This document shows, one piece after another, positions 8,184-15,778 of a DNA stretch of 64,000 bases. How positions within the stretch are numbered: the first letter of the stretch is position 1; every line of letters starts with the position of its first letter. The notes under the pieces were generated by a model. The model saw nothing but the letters and a program-made list of their open reading frames with translations. It had not been told where the DNA came from and made no database searches. Where the stretch lies: contig NZ_CP050965.1 in assembly GCF_012273215.1 (NCBI RefSeq), forward strand, positions 1,775,001 to 1,839,000, written 5' to 3'. The position numbers were made by a program, and so were the translations under genes. This stretch comes from Gemella haemolysans. Lineage in GTDB: Bacteria > Bacillota > Bacilli > Staphylococcales > Gemellaceae.

Positions 8184-9053
8184 ATGGAAAAAGAATATTA
8201 TTATATTGGAGCTACTGTAGATGAGGCTATTAAAAAGGGGTTAAAAGACCTAGCTTTATCAGAAGATGCAGTGAAAATTGAAGTAATCGAAGGTGGTAGT
8301 ACAGGTATCTTCGGATTATTCAAAAAAGAAGCAAAGGTAAAATTAATTCCATTAGATGAAGAATATAATAAAGATGAAGCTGTTGCTAAAGTTATTGAAG
8401 TAGAGAAAAAAGAAGAAAAAGTTGTTGAGGTTGAGGAAACAACTGAAAAAACAGAAGAAGTTTCAGTAGAAAAAGTAGTTGAACAAGAAGCTCGTGTTGA
8501 AAAAACAGAAATAGTTGAAGAAGAAACTGTTGTTGAAATTGAAGAAGCAGAAACAGCAGAAGAGCCGGTTAAAAAAGCTAAAAGAGAAGATTATATCGTA
8601 AAAAATCAAGACCGTATCGTAAGTTACCTACAAAATATCGTTATTGCGATGGGATATCCTGATGTTACTGTTGATTTTAGAGAAGATGGAAACCGTCACT
8701 TCACTTTAAATATTAAAACAGAAGAAAATACTAGCCTAATTATCGGGAAACGTGGTATAACTTTAAATAGTTTACAGTTTTTAGTTAATAACTTCGCTAA
8801 AAAATTCAGCTCACACTACTTCAGAATAGAAGTAGACTGTGACGATTATAGAGAAAATCGTAAGAAAACATTAGAAGACTTAGCATTAAACTTAGCTAAG
8901 AAATCTAAGAAAATTGGAAAACCAGTTGAATTAGAACCTATGACAAGTATTGAAAGAAAAATTATCCACAATGCTTTAACAGGTATTAAAAACGTTGAAA
9001 CAGAATCACGTGGTGAAGAGCCACATAGATATTTAGTTATTACAGCTAAATAG
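8184..9053 (+). CDS. khpB: RNA-binding cell-elongation regulator Jag/KhpB
   Basis: 289 residues. An N-terminal Jag_N domain (residues ~1-55, with GSTGIFGLFKKEAKV) is followed by a Glu/Val-rich acidic linker (~65-130). Then come a KH domain (~135-215, loop IIGKRGITLNSLQFL) and a C-terminal R3H domain (~220-289, with SIERKIIHNAL and RGEEPHRYLVI). Jag/KhpB works with KhpA as an RNA-binding pair affecting cell division and elongation in streptococci and relatives. It starts 2 bp after rnpA and is followed 8 bp later by a CheY-like gene, so the three probably share a transcript. Confidence 0.93.
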   Translation: MEKEYYYIGATVDEAIKKGLKDLALSEDAVKIEVIEGGSTGIFGLFKKEAKVKLIPLDEEYNKDEAVAKVIEVEKKEEKVVEVEETTEKTEEVSVEKVVEQEARVEKTEIVEEETVVEIEEAETAEEPVKKAKREDYIVKNQDRIVSYLQNIVIAMGYPDVTVDFREDGNRHFTLNIKTEENTSLIIGKRGITLNSLQFLVNNFAKKFSSHYFRIEVDCDDYRENRKKTLEDLALNLAKKSKKIGKPVELEPMTSIERKIIHNALTGIKNVETESRGEEPHRYLVITAK

Positions 9054-9061
9054 GAGGTCTA

Positions 9062-9451
9062 ATGAAGACAGTATTAATAGTTGATGATAGTTCTTATTAT
9101 AGAAGCCGTGGTGCGGAAGTTGTTAGTCGTGCAGGATATGAGTATTATTTTGCAGAAAATGGAGAACAAGCTGTGCGAATGTATAGAAGAATAAAACCAG
9201 ATTTCGTAACAATGGATATTTGCATGCCGATAATGGATGGCTTAGAAGCAACTAAAGAAATTTGTACGAAATTTCCTGGGGCGAAGGTACTTATCTGCAG
9301 TAGTGTTGGACATGTACCTGTGTACAAAAGACAGGCATTCGCTAACGGAGCATGTGGAGTACTACCGAAAGAATATGATTTAGATGATTTAGAATTCGCT
9401 ATTTCAGAAATTGAAATTATGAATGAAGAGGGAGTGACTCAAAAATCGTGA
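9062..9451 (+). CDS. Orphan CheY-like single-domain response regulator
   Basis: 129 residues consisting only of a receiver domain. Asp8/Asp9 (IVDDS) form the acidic pocket, Asp52 in VTMDICMPIMDG is the phospho-acceptor, Ser near 80 (LICSSVG) and the Lys in LPKEY complete the active site. No output domain follows. There is no chemotaxis or kinase gene nearby, so its partner is unknown; co-transcription with jag suggests a link to growth or RNA control, which is inference only. Start ATG has AGGAGGTCTA. The last residues (GVTQKS) are encoded by the left end of a dispersed intergenic repeat, suggesting the original C-terminus was replaced. Confidence 0.85.
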   Translation: MKTVLIVDDSSYYRSRGAEVVSRAGYEYYFAENGEQAVRMYRRIKPDFVTMDICMPIMDGLEATKEICTKFPGAKVLICSSVGHVPVYKRQAFANGACGVLPKEYDLDDLEFAISEIEIMNEEGVTQKS

Positions 9452-9606
9452 TTTCGTAGAAATCGATTTTGTCGAGTCACCCCCGCACAGTTTATTAGAT
9501 ATCTAAAAAGCTTTTATAAAGCGATTTTAGATATCAATAAACCACTGCGTCTATGAGTTCTCATATACACTTTGTTAAAATTTAAGTCTTTTGGGGGGCA
9601 ATCCCT
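9428..9606 (+). repeat. Dispersed intergenic repeat, copy A (full)
   Basis: About 180 bp. Left hairpin GTGACTC...GAGTCAC with an inner AAAATCG/CGATTTT stem (9433-9479), middle hairpin TTATTAGATATCTAAAA / TTTTAGATATCAATAA (9490-9542), then GCGTCTATGAGTTCTCATATA and a G-rich end with CAATCCC. Its reverse complement closely matches 36828-36992, and shortened copies lie at 3842-4095. The left end overlaps the stop of the receiver gene. Confidence 0.8.
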
Positions 9607-9630
9607 TTTCAATAAATAATAAAAATGAGT

Positions 9631-9663
9631 AGTTTGGAGATTTATCCAGGCTACTTATTTTTT
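9631..9663 (+). terminator. Terminator downstream of the jag/receiver transcript
   Basis: AAAATGAGTAG / CTACTTATTTT stem with an 8-nt loop and trailing T run, directly behind repeat copy A. The remaining bases to mnmE hold only its weak promoter (TATAAT near 9746). Confidence 0.7.
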
Positions 9664-9804
9664 AACGTTGAAATTTGATTTCAAGTAGTTAATAGTTAGC
9701 AGTATATAGTTCGGTCGTATATAGAGAAAATTTCAAAGGAATAGTGTATAATAAATAAGATATGAATTTTTTATTAATATAAAAATTTTAAAGGAGTTTG
9801 AACA

Positions 9805-11187
9805 ATGAGTGAAACAATTTGTGCTATATCGACAGCTCTAGGAGAAGGAGCTATAGGTATTGTTAGACTTAGTGGTGACGAAGCATTTAGCATTGCCGAA
9901 AAAATAGTAAGACTACCAAAAGGAAAAACTGTAGAAAGTCTAGCTAGTCACACTATAAATTATGGAAATGTAGTTGATCCAACTACGAATGAAAAAATCG
10001 AGGAAATTATGCTTGTAAAAATGGTAGGTCCTCGTACGTACACTACAGAAGACGTTATAGAAATTAACTGTCACGGTGGTATTGTAACGATTCAAAAAGT
10101 ACTGGCACTTTGCTTAGAACACGGTGCTAGAATGGCTGAGCCAGGAGAATTTACAAAACGTGCCTTCTTAAATGGTCGTATCGATTTAACGCAAGCAGAA
10201 GCTGTAATCGACTTTATTAAGAGTAAAACAGATGAGGCTAGTCAAATAGCTAATAATCAAATGCAAGGACGCTTATCAACGCTTATTAAACGCTTGCGAA
10301 CTGAAATTTTAGATATCTTAACAGTTGTTGAGGTAAATATTGATTATCCTGAATACGATGACCTAGAAATAGAAACGACAAAAACTATTCTTGAAAAATC
10401 AACAAGTATTAGAAATAGTTTAGAAAGTCTATTAGAGACATCAAAACAAGGGAAAATAATTAAAGAAGGAATAAATACAGCGATTATTGGACGACCAAAC
10501 GTTGGAAAGAGTTCGCTTTTAAATAACCTGCTGCAAGAAAATAAAGCTATCGTAACTGATATTGCAGGAACAACTCGTGACGTTCTAGAAGAGTATGTGA
10601 ATATTAAAGGAGTACCTATTAAATTAATCGATACAGCAGGTATTCGTGAAACAGACGATATCGTAGAACAAATAGGTGTTAAACGCAGTAAAGAAGCTCT
10701 AGAAAAAGCGGATTTAGTATTATTCTTATTAAATAGTAGCGAAGAATTAACAGAAGACGATAAAGAGTTATTAAAACTAACAGAAGGCAAAACAACTATT
10801 GTAATATTAAATAAGCTAGATTTAGAGACAAAAATTGATATTGCAGAAGTTGAAAAATTAGCATATAACCACCCTATCATTAAAACATCTATGACAACAT
10901 ATAAAGGGATAGATGAATTAGAGAAAAATATAAGAGACCTATTCTTCGGTGGAGCTGCTCGTCCAAAAGATGCGACATATTTATCAAATACACGTCAAAT
11001 CAATCTTATTCAACGTGCATTAGCTAGTTTAAACGATGCTATCGGTGCGGCTGAATTAGGATTAGAAGTAGACATGGTGTTAATAGACTATACGAATACA
11101 TTCAATCTATTAGGAGAAGTTATCGGAGAAAACTCAGGTGATGAACTGATAAATGAATTATTCAGTAGATTCTGTTTAGGAAAATAA
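9805..11187 (+). CDS. mnmE: tRNA modification GTPase MnmE
   Basis: 460 residues, normal length. With MnmG it installs the cmnm5 group on wobble U34 of certain tRNAs. N-terminal folate-binding domain (~1-120, with [12 protein letters not shown] and [16 protein letters not shown]), helical domain, an inserted G domain (~225-380: G1 [13 protein letters not shown]2 TTRD, G3 DTAGI, G4 NKLD), and the C-terminal catalytic motif FCLGK (C-x-G-K) at the end. Start ATG follows AAAGGAGTTTGAACA. mnmG is not adjacent; a parS-like 16-mer begins 3 bp after the stop codon, before the exonuclease gene. Confidence 0.97.
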   Translation: MSETICAISTALGEGAIGIVRLSGDEAFSIAEKIVRLPKGKTVESLASHTINYGNVVDPTTNEKIEEIMLVKMVGPRTYTTEDVIEINCHGGIVTIQKVLALCLEHGARMAEPGEFTKRAFLNGRIDLTQAEAVIDFIKSKTDEASQIANNQMQGRLSTLIKRLRTEILDILTVVEVNIDYPEYDDLEIETTKTILEKSTSIRNSLESLLETSKQGKIIKEGINTAIIGRPNVGKSSLLNNLLQENKAIVTDIAGTTRDVLEEYVNIKGVPIKLIDTAGIRETDDIVEQIGVKRSKEALEKADLVLFLLNSSEELTEDDKELLKLTEGKTTIVILNKLDLETKIDIAEVEKLAYNHPIIKTSMTTYKGIDELEKNIRDLFFGGAARPKDATYLSNTRQINLIQRALASLNDAIGAAELGLEVDMVLIDYTNTFNLLGEVIGENSGDELINELFSRFCLGK

Positions 11188-11189
11188 AA

Positions 11190-11205
11190 TGTTTCACATG
11201 AAACA
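11190..11205. other. parS-like site 1
   Basis: TGTTTCACATGAAACA, palindromic, one base from the TGTTTCACGTGAAACA form of the ParB site; between mnmE and the exonuclease gene. Confidence 0.75.
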
Positions 11206-11226
11206 TAAAATAAAAAGGAGAACGAA

Positions 11227-11991
11227 ATGAAATGTATAAGTTTTAATGTCAATGGTCTTAGAGCGATTGTTGGTAAAAATTTTGAAGAAGATTTTAAGAA
11301 ATTAGATGCTGATTTCTTTTGTTTACAAGAAACGAAGATGCAAGCAGGCCAATTAGACCTACAATTCAATGGATATTATAGCTATTTTAATTATGCTGAG
11401 CGTAAAGGGTACTCAGGAACTGCAATATATACTAAACACGAGCCGATAAATGTAACATATGGTATAGGAATCGAAGAACATGATACAGAAGGTCGTGTAA
11501 TTACATTAGAATATGATAAATTCTTCTTTATTACAGTGTATACACCGAACTCAGGTAGTGAGCTTAAGAGATTAGAATACCGTATGAGTTGGGAAGAAGA
11601 TTTTAAAAATTATTTATTAGAATTAAACAAAACTAAAGGTATAGTTGTTTGTGGAGATTTAAATGTTGCTCACACAGAAATAGATTTAAAAAATCCAAAA
11701 TCAAATACGAAAAATGCAGGATTCACACAAGAAGAAAGAGAAAAATTCACGAAGTTATTAGATGCAGGGTTTATCGATACATTTAGATATTATAATCCAG
11801 ATTTAACAGGTGCATACTCTTGGTGGAGTTATCGCTTTAATGCACGTAAAAACAATGCAGGATGGAGAATTGATTACTTCTTAGTAAGTCGTGACTTAGA
11901 AAAGTACTTAGAAAGTGCGGCGATTCACAATGAAATATTTGGTAGTGATCATTGTCCTGTTGAGCTTGTATTAAAAGACAATTTGTTGTAA
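11227..11991 (+). CDS. exoA: Exodeoxyribonuclease III (ExoA/Xth type)
   Basis: 254 residues, endonuclease/exonuclease/phosphatase fold. It cleaves abasic sites in base-excision repair and has 3'-5' exonuclease activity. Motifs in order: FNVNGLRAIVGKNF, FFCLQETKM with the metal-binding Glu, VYTPNSGS, GDLNVAHTEIDLKNP with the catalytic Asp and Asn, and the C-terminal GSDHCPVEL with the catalytic Asp-His. Start ATG follows AAAAAGGAG. It follows mnmE by 39 bp, with a parS-like site between. Confidence 0.95.
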   Translation: MKCISFNVNGLRAIVGKNFEEDFKKLDADFFCLQETKMQAGQLDLQFNGYYSYFNYAERKGYSGTAIYTKHEPINVTYGIGIEEHDTEGRVITLEYDKFFFITVYTPNSGSELKRLEYRMSWEEDFKNYLLELNKTKGIVVCGDLNVAHTEIDLKNPKSNTKNAGFTQEEREKFTKLLDAGFIDTFRYYNPDLTGAYSWWSYRFNARKNNAGWRIDYFLVSRDLEKYLESAAIHNEIFGSDHCPVELVLKDNLL

Positions 11992-12121
11992 AATAAAATA
12001 TGCGTTATGGTAAATCATGACGTGTATTTTTAATGAACCAGATTCAAGTTTAATATTGTAAGCTGGTACTTTATAAATATTAAAGAATGAAAACAACAAT
12101 TTAAAAAATATCATATAAAAT

Positions 12122-12180
12122 GAACGGAGGCGACTTAATTAGAATAAACTATAATATTAGGTTGCATCCGTTATTAATTT
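12122..12180 (+). terminator. Hairpin before the 12.2-kb gene (terminator or attenuator)
   Basis: AACGGAGGCGAC pairs imperfectly with GTTGCATCCGTT across a ~30-nt loop, followed by ATTAATTTTTT. It ends transcription from exoA or attenuates entry into the next gene. Bases 11992-12121 show nothing else I can name. Confidence 0.45.
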
Positions 12181-12199
12181 TTTAGAAAAGAGGTAATTT

Positions 12200-12682
12200 A
12201 TGGGACCAAAATTCTATATAGAAGACGTAAATGATTGTGATTCACAATATTCTATTGATTATATAAAATTCGATGAACTAGGAAAAATAGATATTGTTAG
12301 AGAAACATACGGACGAAATTATTTAGTAGAAAGAGATATACAGTTACCAATTTTTGAATCAGAATCTGAATATATCGATTATTTGATGGAAAAAGATATA
12401 ATAGATCCATATTTAGCAGATGTATTGCATAGATTAGTTGGACATACACCTGAAAACATAGTAATTGATGAAGTATCTTTAAATAATGCATTATTTATAG
12501 GGGATGCCAGAGGCGCAGATAGACCTGGGGGATTTAAAGATGCCTTCGAACTACTTATGGAAGCTACGCTGATATGGGAATTTTCCGCTATAGAAGCGAT
12601 GGAAAAAACTATGCAGGTAATAAGAACACTACTACGCGATAAAGAGCATAGATATCAAGAAAAACTAATTAGAATAAAATAG
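12200..12682 (+). CDS. Hypothetical protein
   Basis: 160 residues, not recognised. No signal peptide or membrane segment. It is acidic, with many Asp/Glu and Tyr in the first 80 residues, then a glycine-rich turn (GDARGADRPGGFKDAF) and a C-terminal half predicted to be helical (ELLMEATLIWEFSAIEAMEK, then LLRDKEHRYQEKL). Start ATG follows AAAAGAGGTAATTT. It ends 8 bp before a GNAT gene and probably shares its transcript. Likely a cytoplasmic protein; no function can be assigned. Confidence 0.75.
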   Translation: MGPKFYIEDVNDCDSQYSIDYIKFDELGKIDIVRETYGRNYLVERDIQLPIFESESEYIDYLMEKDIIDPYLADVLHRLVGHTPENIVIDEVSLNNALFIGDARGADRPGGFKDAFELLMEATLIWEFSAIEAMEKTMQVIRTLLRDKEHRYQEKLIRIK

Positions 12683-12690
12683 GTGAAACT

Positions 12691-13203
12691 ATGTTAAGAA
12701 CAACGAAAAAAGATGAATTAGAAGTTGTAATGAAGATAATAGAAGATGGTAGGGAGTTTTTAAAAGAACAAGGTGTGAATCAGTGGCAACATGGTGCACC
12801 TAGTCGAGATACGATTATTAATGATATCAACGAAGAAATATCATACATATACGATAAATCGGGTGAGATAGTTGCTACAGCTATGCTCACTATTTTTGAT
12901 GCAGATTATGAAAACTTCCCTACTTTTTGGTCAGAAAATTTTAGTTATTTAGCTATTCATCGTTTAGCTACGGCTAAAAAATCTCGTCATCAAGGAATCG
13001 CTCGAGAATTTATGCAAGCTATTTATCTTTTTGCTAAGTCTCAAAAAATAAAATTTTTGAGAATAGATACGCATATAGATAATAAAATAATGAGAAAATT
13101 TTTAAGTCGATTTGGATTTGAAGAAAAAGGTATTATAAAATTAACTATGAAAAATATTTTAGATGATAAAGAAAGAGTTGCTTACGAATTAGAAGTAAGA
13201 TAA
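12691..13203 (+). CDS. GNAT family N-acetyltransferase
   Basis: 170 residues with the GCN5-related acetyltransferase fold. Motif A, the acetyl-CoA-binding segment, is read in YLAIHRLATAKKSRHQGIAREFM (here interrupted by other residues in the full chain), containing the R/Q-x-x-G-x-A pattern RHQGIA; a following IDTHIDNKIMRKFLSRFGFEEKG is motif B. The N-terminal half (EVVMKIIEDGREFLKEQGVNQW) is typical of small-molecule or amino-acid acetyltransferases of the RimI-like group. Substrate unknown. Starts 8 bp after the preceding hypothetical gene; ribosome site AGGTGA. Confidence 0.85.
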   Translation: MLRTTKKDELEVVMKIIEDGREFLKEQGVNQWQHGAPSRDTIINDINEEISYIYDKSGEIVATAMLTIFDADYENFPTFWSENFSYLAIHRLATAKKSRHQGIAREFMQAIYLFAKSQKIKFLRIDTHIDNKIMRKFLSRFGFEEKGIIKLTMKNILDDKERVAYELEVR

Positions 13204-13210
13204 AGAGCAA

Positions 13211-13226
13211 TGTTTCATGTGAAACA
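13211..13226. other. parS-like site 2
   Basis: TGTTTCATGTGAAACA, in the intergenic space before the DUF3290 gene. Confidence 0.7.
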
Positions 13227-13248
13227 AAAGTTTTAAAAACTACAATCT

Positions 13249-13264
13249 AGTTTCACATGAAACA
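13249..13264. other. parS-like site 3
   Basis: AGTTTCACATGAAACA, 22 bp after site 2; first base deviates. Confidence 0.65.
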
Positions 13265-13284
13265 ATATACAAGGAGGAAAAACG

Positions 13285-13737
13285 ATGAAATTTTATTCTT
13301 ACGAATACTTACAAAGTAAAATAGAACAAAATAATATAGTAGGAATTGTAATAGTAGGATTACTACTTTTAGTATTGTTGTTCAGTTTAGTTAAATATTA
13401 TAAGAATAAACAAGACACAAAATATAGAGAGTTATCAATAATACTTGTATTAGGAACAATATTAGCAGTAACCATAGGTATAGGAAATTATCAAGACAAA
13501 GCTATTTCTTCAAATCAATATAGGAGTTCGGTACAATTTATTGAAAAAATAGCGAAGCATTTAAATATAGAAAAAACACGTATCTATATTAATAGTGAAG
13601 CATCAATAGAGAATTCATTCGTAAAAATTGATGATACATATTATAGAGTAATAAGTAGTGGTAAAAAAGATGATTATCTATTAGAAAAAATTGATTTAGT
13701 AAATCCAGTAGTAGAAAAAGTGGAGGTGAAAAAATAA
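13285..13737 (+). CDS. DUF3290 family membrane protein
   Basis: 150 residues with two hydrophobic segments (about residues 18-39 and 52-70) and a C-terminal soluble domain (~75-150) containing KIAKHLNIEKTRIYINSE and DDTYYRVISSGKKDDYLLEK. Matches the DUF3290 family, almost always encoded next to a YetF-type DUF421 protein, as here. Function unknown. Start ATG follows AAGGAGGAAAA; the stop overlaps the start of the next gene by one base, so the two are translationally coupled. Two parS-like sites lie in its leader. Confidence 0.85.
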   Translation: MKFYSYEYLQSKIEQNNIVGIVIVGLLLLVLLFSLVKYYKNKQDTKYRELSIILVLGTILAVTIGIGNYQDKAISSNQYRSSVQFIEKIAKHLNIEKTRIYINSEASIENSFVKIDDTYYRVISSGKKDDYLLEKIDLVNPVVEKVEVKK

Positions 13738-14369
13738 TGCAACTTTCATACGTTGATATAGCAATTAAATTAGCACTTGGATTAATATCATTAGTGTTCG
13801 TAATTAATGTTTCTGGTAAAGGTAATTTAGCACCATCTTCAGCAAGTGATCAAGTGCAAAACTACGTACTTGGGGGGATTATTGGTGGTGTGATCTATAA
13901 TCCAGCAATCTCAATCCTACAGTATATAAATATCTTATTAATATGGGTTATTTTAGTACTTATTCAAAAATGGTTGAAAACAAACAATATGTTCTTCAAA
14001 AAAATAGTAGATGGAGAACCGATTACTGTGGTGAAAAATGGAAAAATAGATGTAGAAGCTACAAGAAAGAGTGGTTTGACTGCTCATGATTTAGCGTTCA
14101 AACTAAGAAGTCAGGGAGTATATAGTATTAAAAAAGTTAAAAGAGCAGTGTTAGAACAAAATGGACAATTAATCATAGTATTAGAAGACGATGAGAATCC
14201 TAAGTATCCAATAATCACAGATGGTAACATTCAAATTAACACATTAGAATCAATGGATAAAACAGAAGACTGGCTAAAAGATACTTTATTAGAAATGGGA
14301 TATGAAGACACCTCTAAAATATTCCTAGCAGAATACGACAAAGGGCAATTACATATTGTAGAATACTAA
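13737..14369 (+). CDS. DUF421 (YetF-type) membrane protein
   Basis: 210 residues. Three N-terminal membrane segments (~5-25, 40-62, 60-80) precede two YetF-like soluble subdomains: FFKKIVDGEPITVVKNGKI and GLTAHDLAFKLRSQGVYSI are the recognisable DUF421 core. A further domain runs to the end (ITDGNIQINTLESMDKTEDW). YetF proteins have been linked to spore or membrane functions in Bacillus, but the role in a non-sporing coccus is unknown. One-base overlap with the DUF3290 gene. A strong bidirectional terminator follows. Confidence 0.88.
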   Translation: MQLSYVDIAIKLALGLISLVFVINVSGKGNLAPSSASDQVQNYVLGGIIGGVIYNPAISILQYINILLIWVILVLIQKWLKTNNMFFKKIVDGEPITVVKNGKIDVEATRKSGLTAHDLAFKLRSQGVYSIKKVKRAVLEQNGQLIIVLEDDENPKYPIITDGNIQINTLESMDKTEDWLKDTLLEMGYEDTSKIFLAEYDKGQLHIVEY

Positions 14370-14465
14370 AATAATAATATTATTAAACAATATTACGTAA
14401 ACATCTCTAGAATGTAAAATAAAGACAAAATATAAAAATAATAATATCAGTTAATGTTATAGAAA

Positions 14466-14505
14466 AGAAAAGCAGGAAATTGAAAAAATCAATTTCCTGC
14501 TTTTA
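14466..14505. terminator. Bidirectional terminator
   Basis: AAAAGCAGGAAATTGA / TCAATTTCCTGCTTTT, 16-bp perfect stem, serving the DUF421 gene (plus) and the GNAT gene (minus). Confidence 0.9.
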
Positions 14506-14510
14506 AAAAA

Positions 14511-14792
14511 CTATTTTTCAGCGTTAATAAAATCGAAAGAAGAATCTTCTTGGAATTTTTTAACGACATAAGAGCAAGTTGCGATAATTTTTTTGTTTTG
14601 CTCAGCCATATCTTTAACAAGCGCGTCTAACAGTTTCCCTGCTACACCTTGACCACGAAGTGATGAATCGACAAAAGTGTGATCAGCAACAACTACATTA
14701 GGATTGCTAGTAGTAGAATAAGTAATTTCAGCAATTACTCTACCCTGTTCATCATATTTAACGAAACCATTATTTGTTTTAGTAAATTCCAT
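14511..14792 (-). CDS. Small GNAT-like N-acetyltransferase (YjdJ type)
   Basis: 93 residues, the short GCN5-like family typical of Firmicutes and proteobacteria. The core contains VVVADHTFVDSSLRGQGVA followed by GKLLDALVKDMAEQN, which is the acetyl-CoA-binding loop, and KIIATCSYVVKKFQE near the end. Such proteins are predicted acetyltransferases with unknown substrates. Start ATG follows GGAGGTTTAT. It converges on the DUF421 gene with a shared terminator. Confidence 0.88.
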   Translation of the reverse strand: MEFTKTNNGFVKYDEQGRVIAEITYSTTSNPNVVVADHTFVDSSLRGQGVAGKLLDALVKDMAEQNKKIIATCSYVVKKFQEDSSFDFINAEK

Positions 14793-15420
14793 ATAAACCT
14801 CCTAGAATAATCATATAGTAATATGAGTGTTATTACTGTTATTATATCATAAAAAAGAGGAAAAGATGTGTAAATTAATCGATGGAGAGACAGAGAATGT
14901 AAAAAAGGGAAAAGAGGTTTATGAAGAAGGGACAAAATGTATGTAGTTGGAAAGAAGCTTATTAAATAGTATTTTAGAGAAAAGGAGGTGCAATTTATGA
15001 TTAAAGAAATAAAAGGAAATGAAGGAAAGTGTTAGAGTAGGAATAATATATTTCAATATCTAGTTAAAGCAACTTTTATCTGCTATCTTCTCATTTTTTC
15101 GCTCCTTGTGCAGGTATATATTCACTTTATTTTATATTCACCCTTTTTTTCTAGTTTTATATTGTTTTTTTTTGATATTTATATCCCCCCTTTTTCTTCA
15201 CTCTTTTTCTCTTTATTTTTCAGTAAGTTTGCCCTTATTTTTAAATTTCACACGAAAAAATAAAAAATAATCATTTCTTAAATTAAAATAAATACTTTCA
15301 CTAGATTTTTATTTTTAAAATAATAAATAAATTAAAATATTTTTATAAGATTTTTTGTTTAACATCTTTTTAACATCTTATAGAAGAAAAATAAAACGTT
15401 TTAAATTTTTAAAAAAAAGT
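14793..15420. other. Intergenic region upstream of the T-box
   Basis: About 630 bp. It carries a 12-codon open frame with a strong ribosome site at 14997-15035 (listed separately). A pyrimidine-rich, AT-rich stretch (15100-15240, many C/T runs) follows, in which I recognise nothing. A frame at 14735-14935 on the minus strand lacks any support. Confidence 0.4.
14997..15035 (+). other. Possible 12-residue microORF
   Basis: ATG preceded by a perfect AAAGGAGGTG with 6-nt spacing encodes MIKEIKGNEGKC and then stops. No clear promoter and no partner gene. It could be a leader peptide, a peptide signal or the stump of a lost gene; the only support is the ribosome site. Confidence 0.25.
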
Positions 15421-15422
15421 TA

Positions 15423-15451
15423 TTGACAAATATATAAAACGGGTGTATAAT
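15423..15451 (+). promoter_or_regulatory. Promoter of the T-box/metY transcript
   Basis: TTGACA (15423-15428), 17-bp spacer, TATAAT (15446-15451): a consensus sigma-A promoter. Confidence 0.9.
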
Positions 15452-15479
15452 TAGTTAAATTTAATACACAAACGTTGAA

Positions 15480-15728
15480 AAGATAAGTAGATTAATACGT
15501 AGCTACAACAGAGAGTTGCTGTTTGGTGTGAAGTAACAAGGTGAAGATTAATTGAAAATGGTCTTAGAGTTTTGTTTATCTAATAGGTAAACACGTGAGC
15601 TGCACGATATAGCACACAGTATAAACATGTACTGAATAAGGTACTAATCGTAAGGTTAGTATAAACTAGAGTGGTAACGCGAATTAAGATACTCGCCTCT
15701 ATTGCATAAGCAATAGGGGTGTTTTTTT
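15480..15728 (+). promoter_or_regulatory. T-box leader, probably sensing tRNA-Met
   Basis: Stem I region runs from about 15480 to 15600 with an AGAGAG bulge element; the likely specifier loop reads GAAA-ATG-G with ATG at 15558-15560. The T-box/antiterminator sequence AGAGTGGTAACGCG is at 15668-15681, slightly divergent from the usual AGGGTGGNACCGCG. The terminator stem CTCTATTGC / GCAATAGGGG with a T run spans 15695-15728. Uncharged tRNA would pair with the specifier and the antiterminator and allow metY expression. Met specificity is read from the codon and the downstream gene. Confidence 0.88.
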
Positions 15729-15778
15729 ATTATCTAAAACACAGAACTTATCAAAACGTAGAAAAGAGGAAATATATT

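Noticed and set aside
15480-15728. S-box (SAM) riboswitch for metY
   Set aside because: The T-box motif, specifier loop and terminator fit a T-box leader; no SAM-I core seen.
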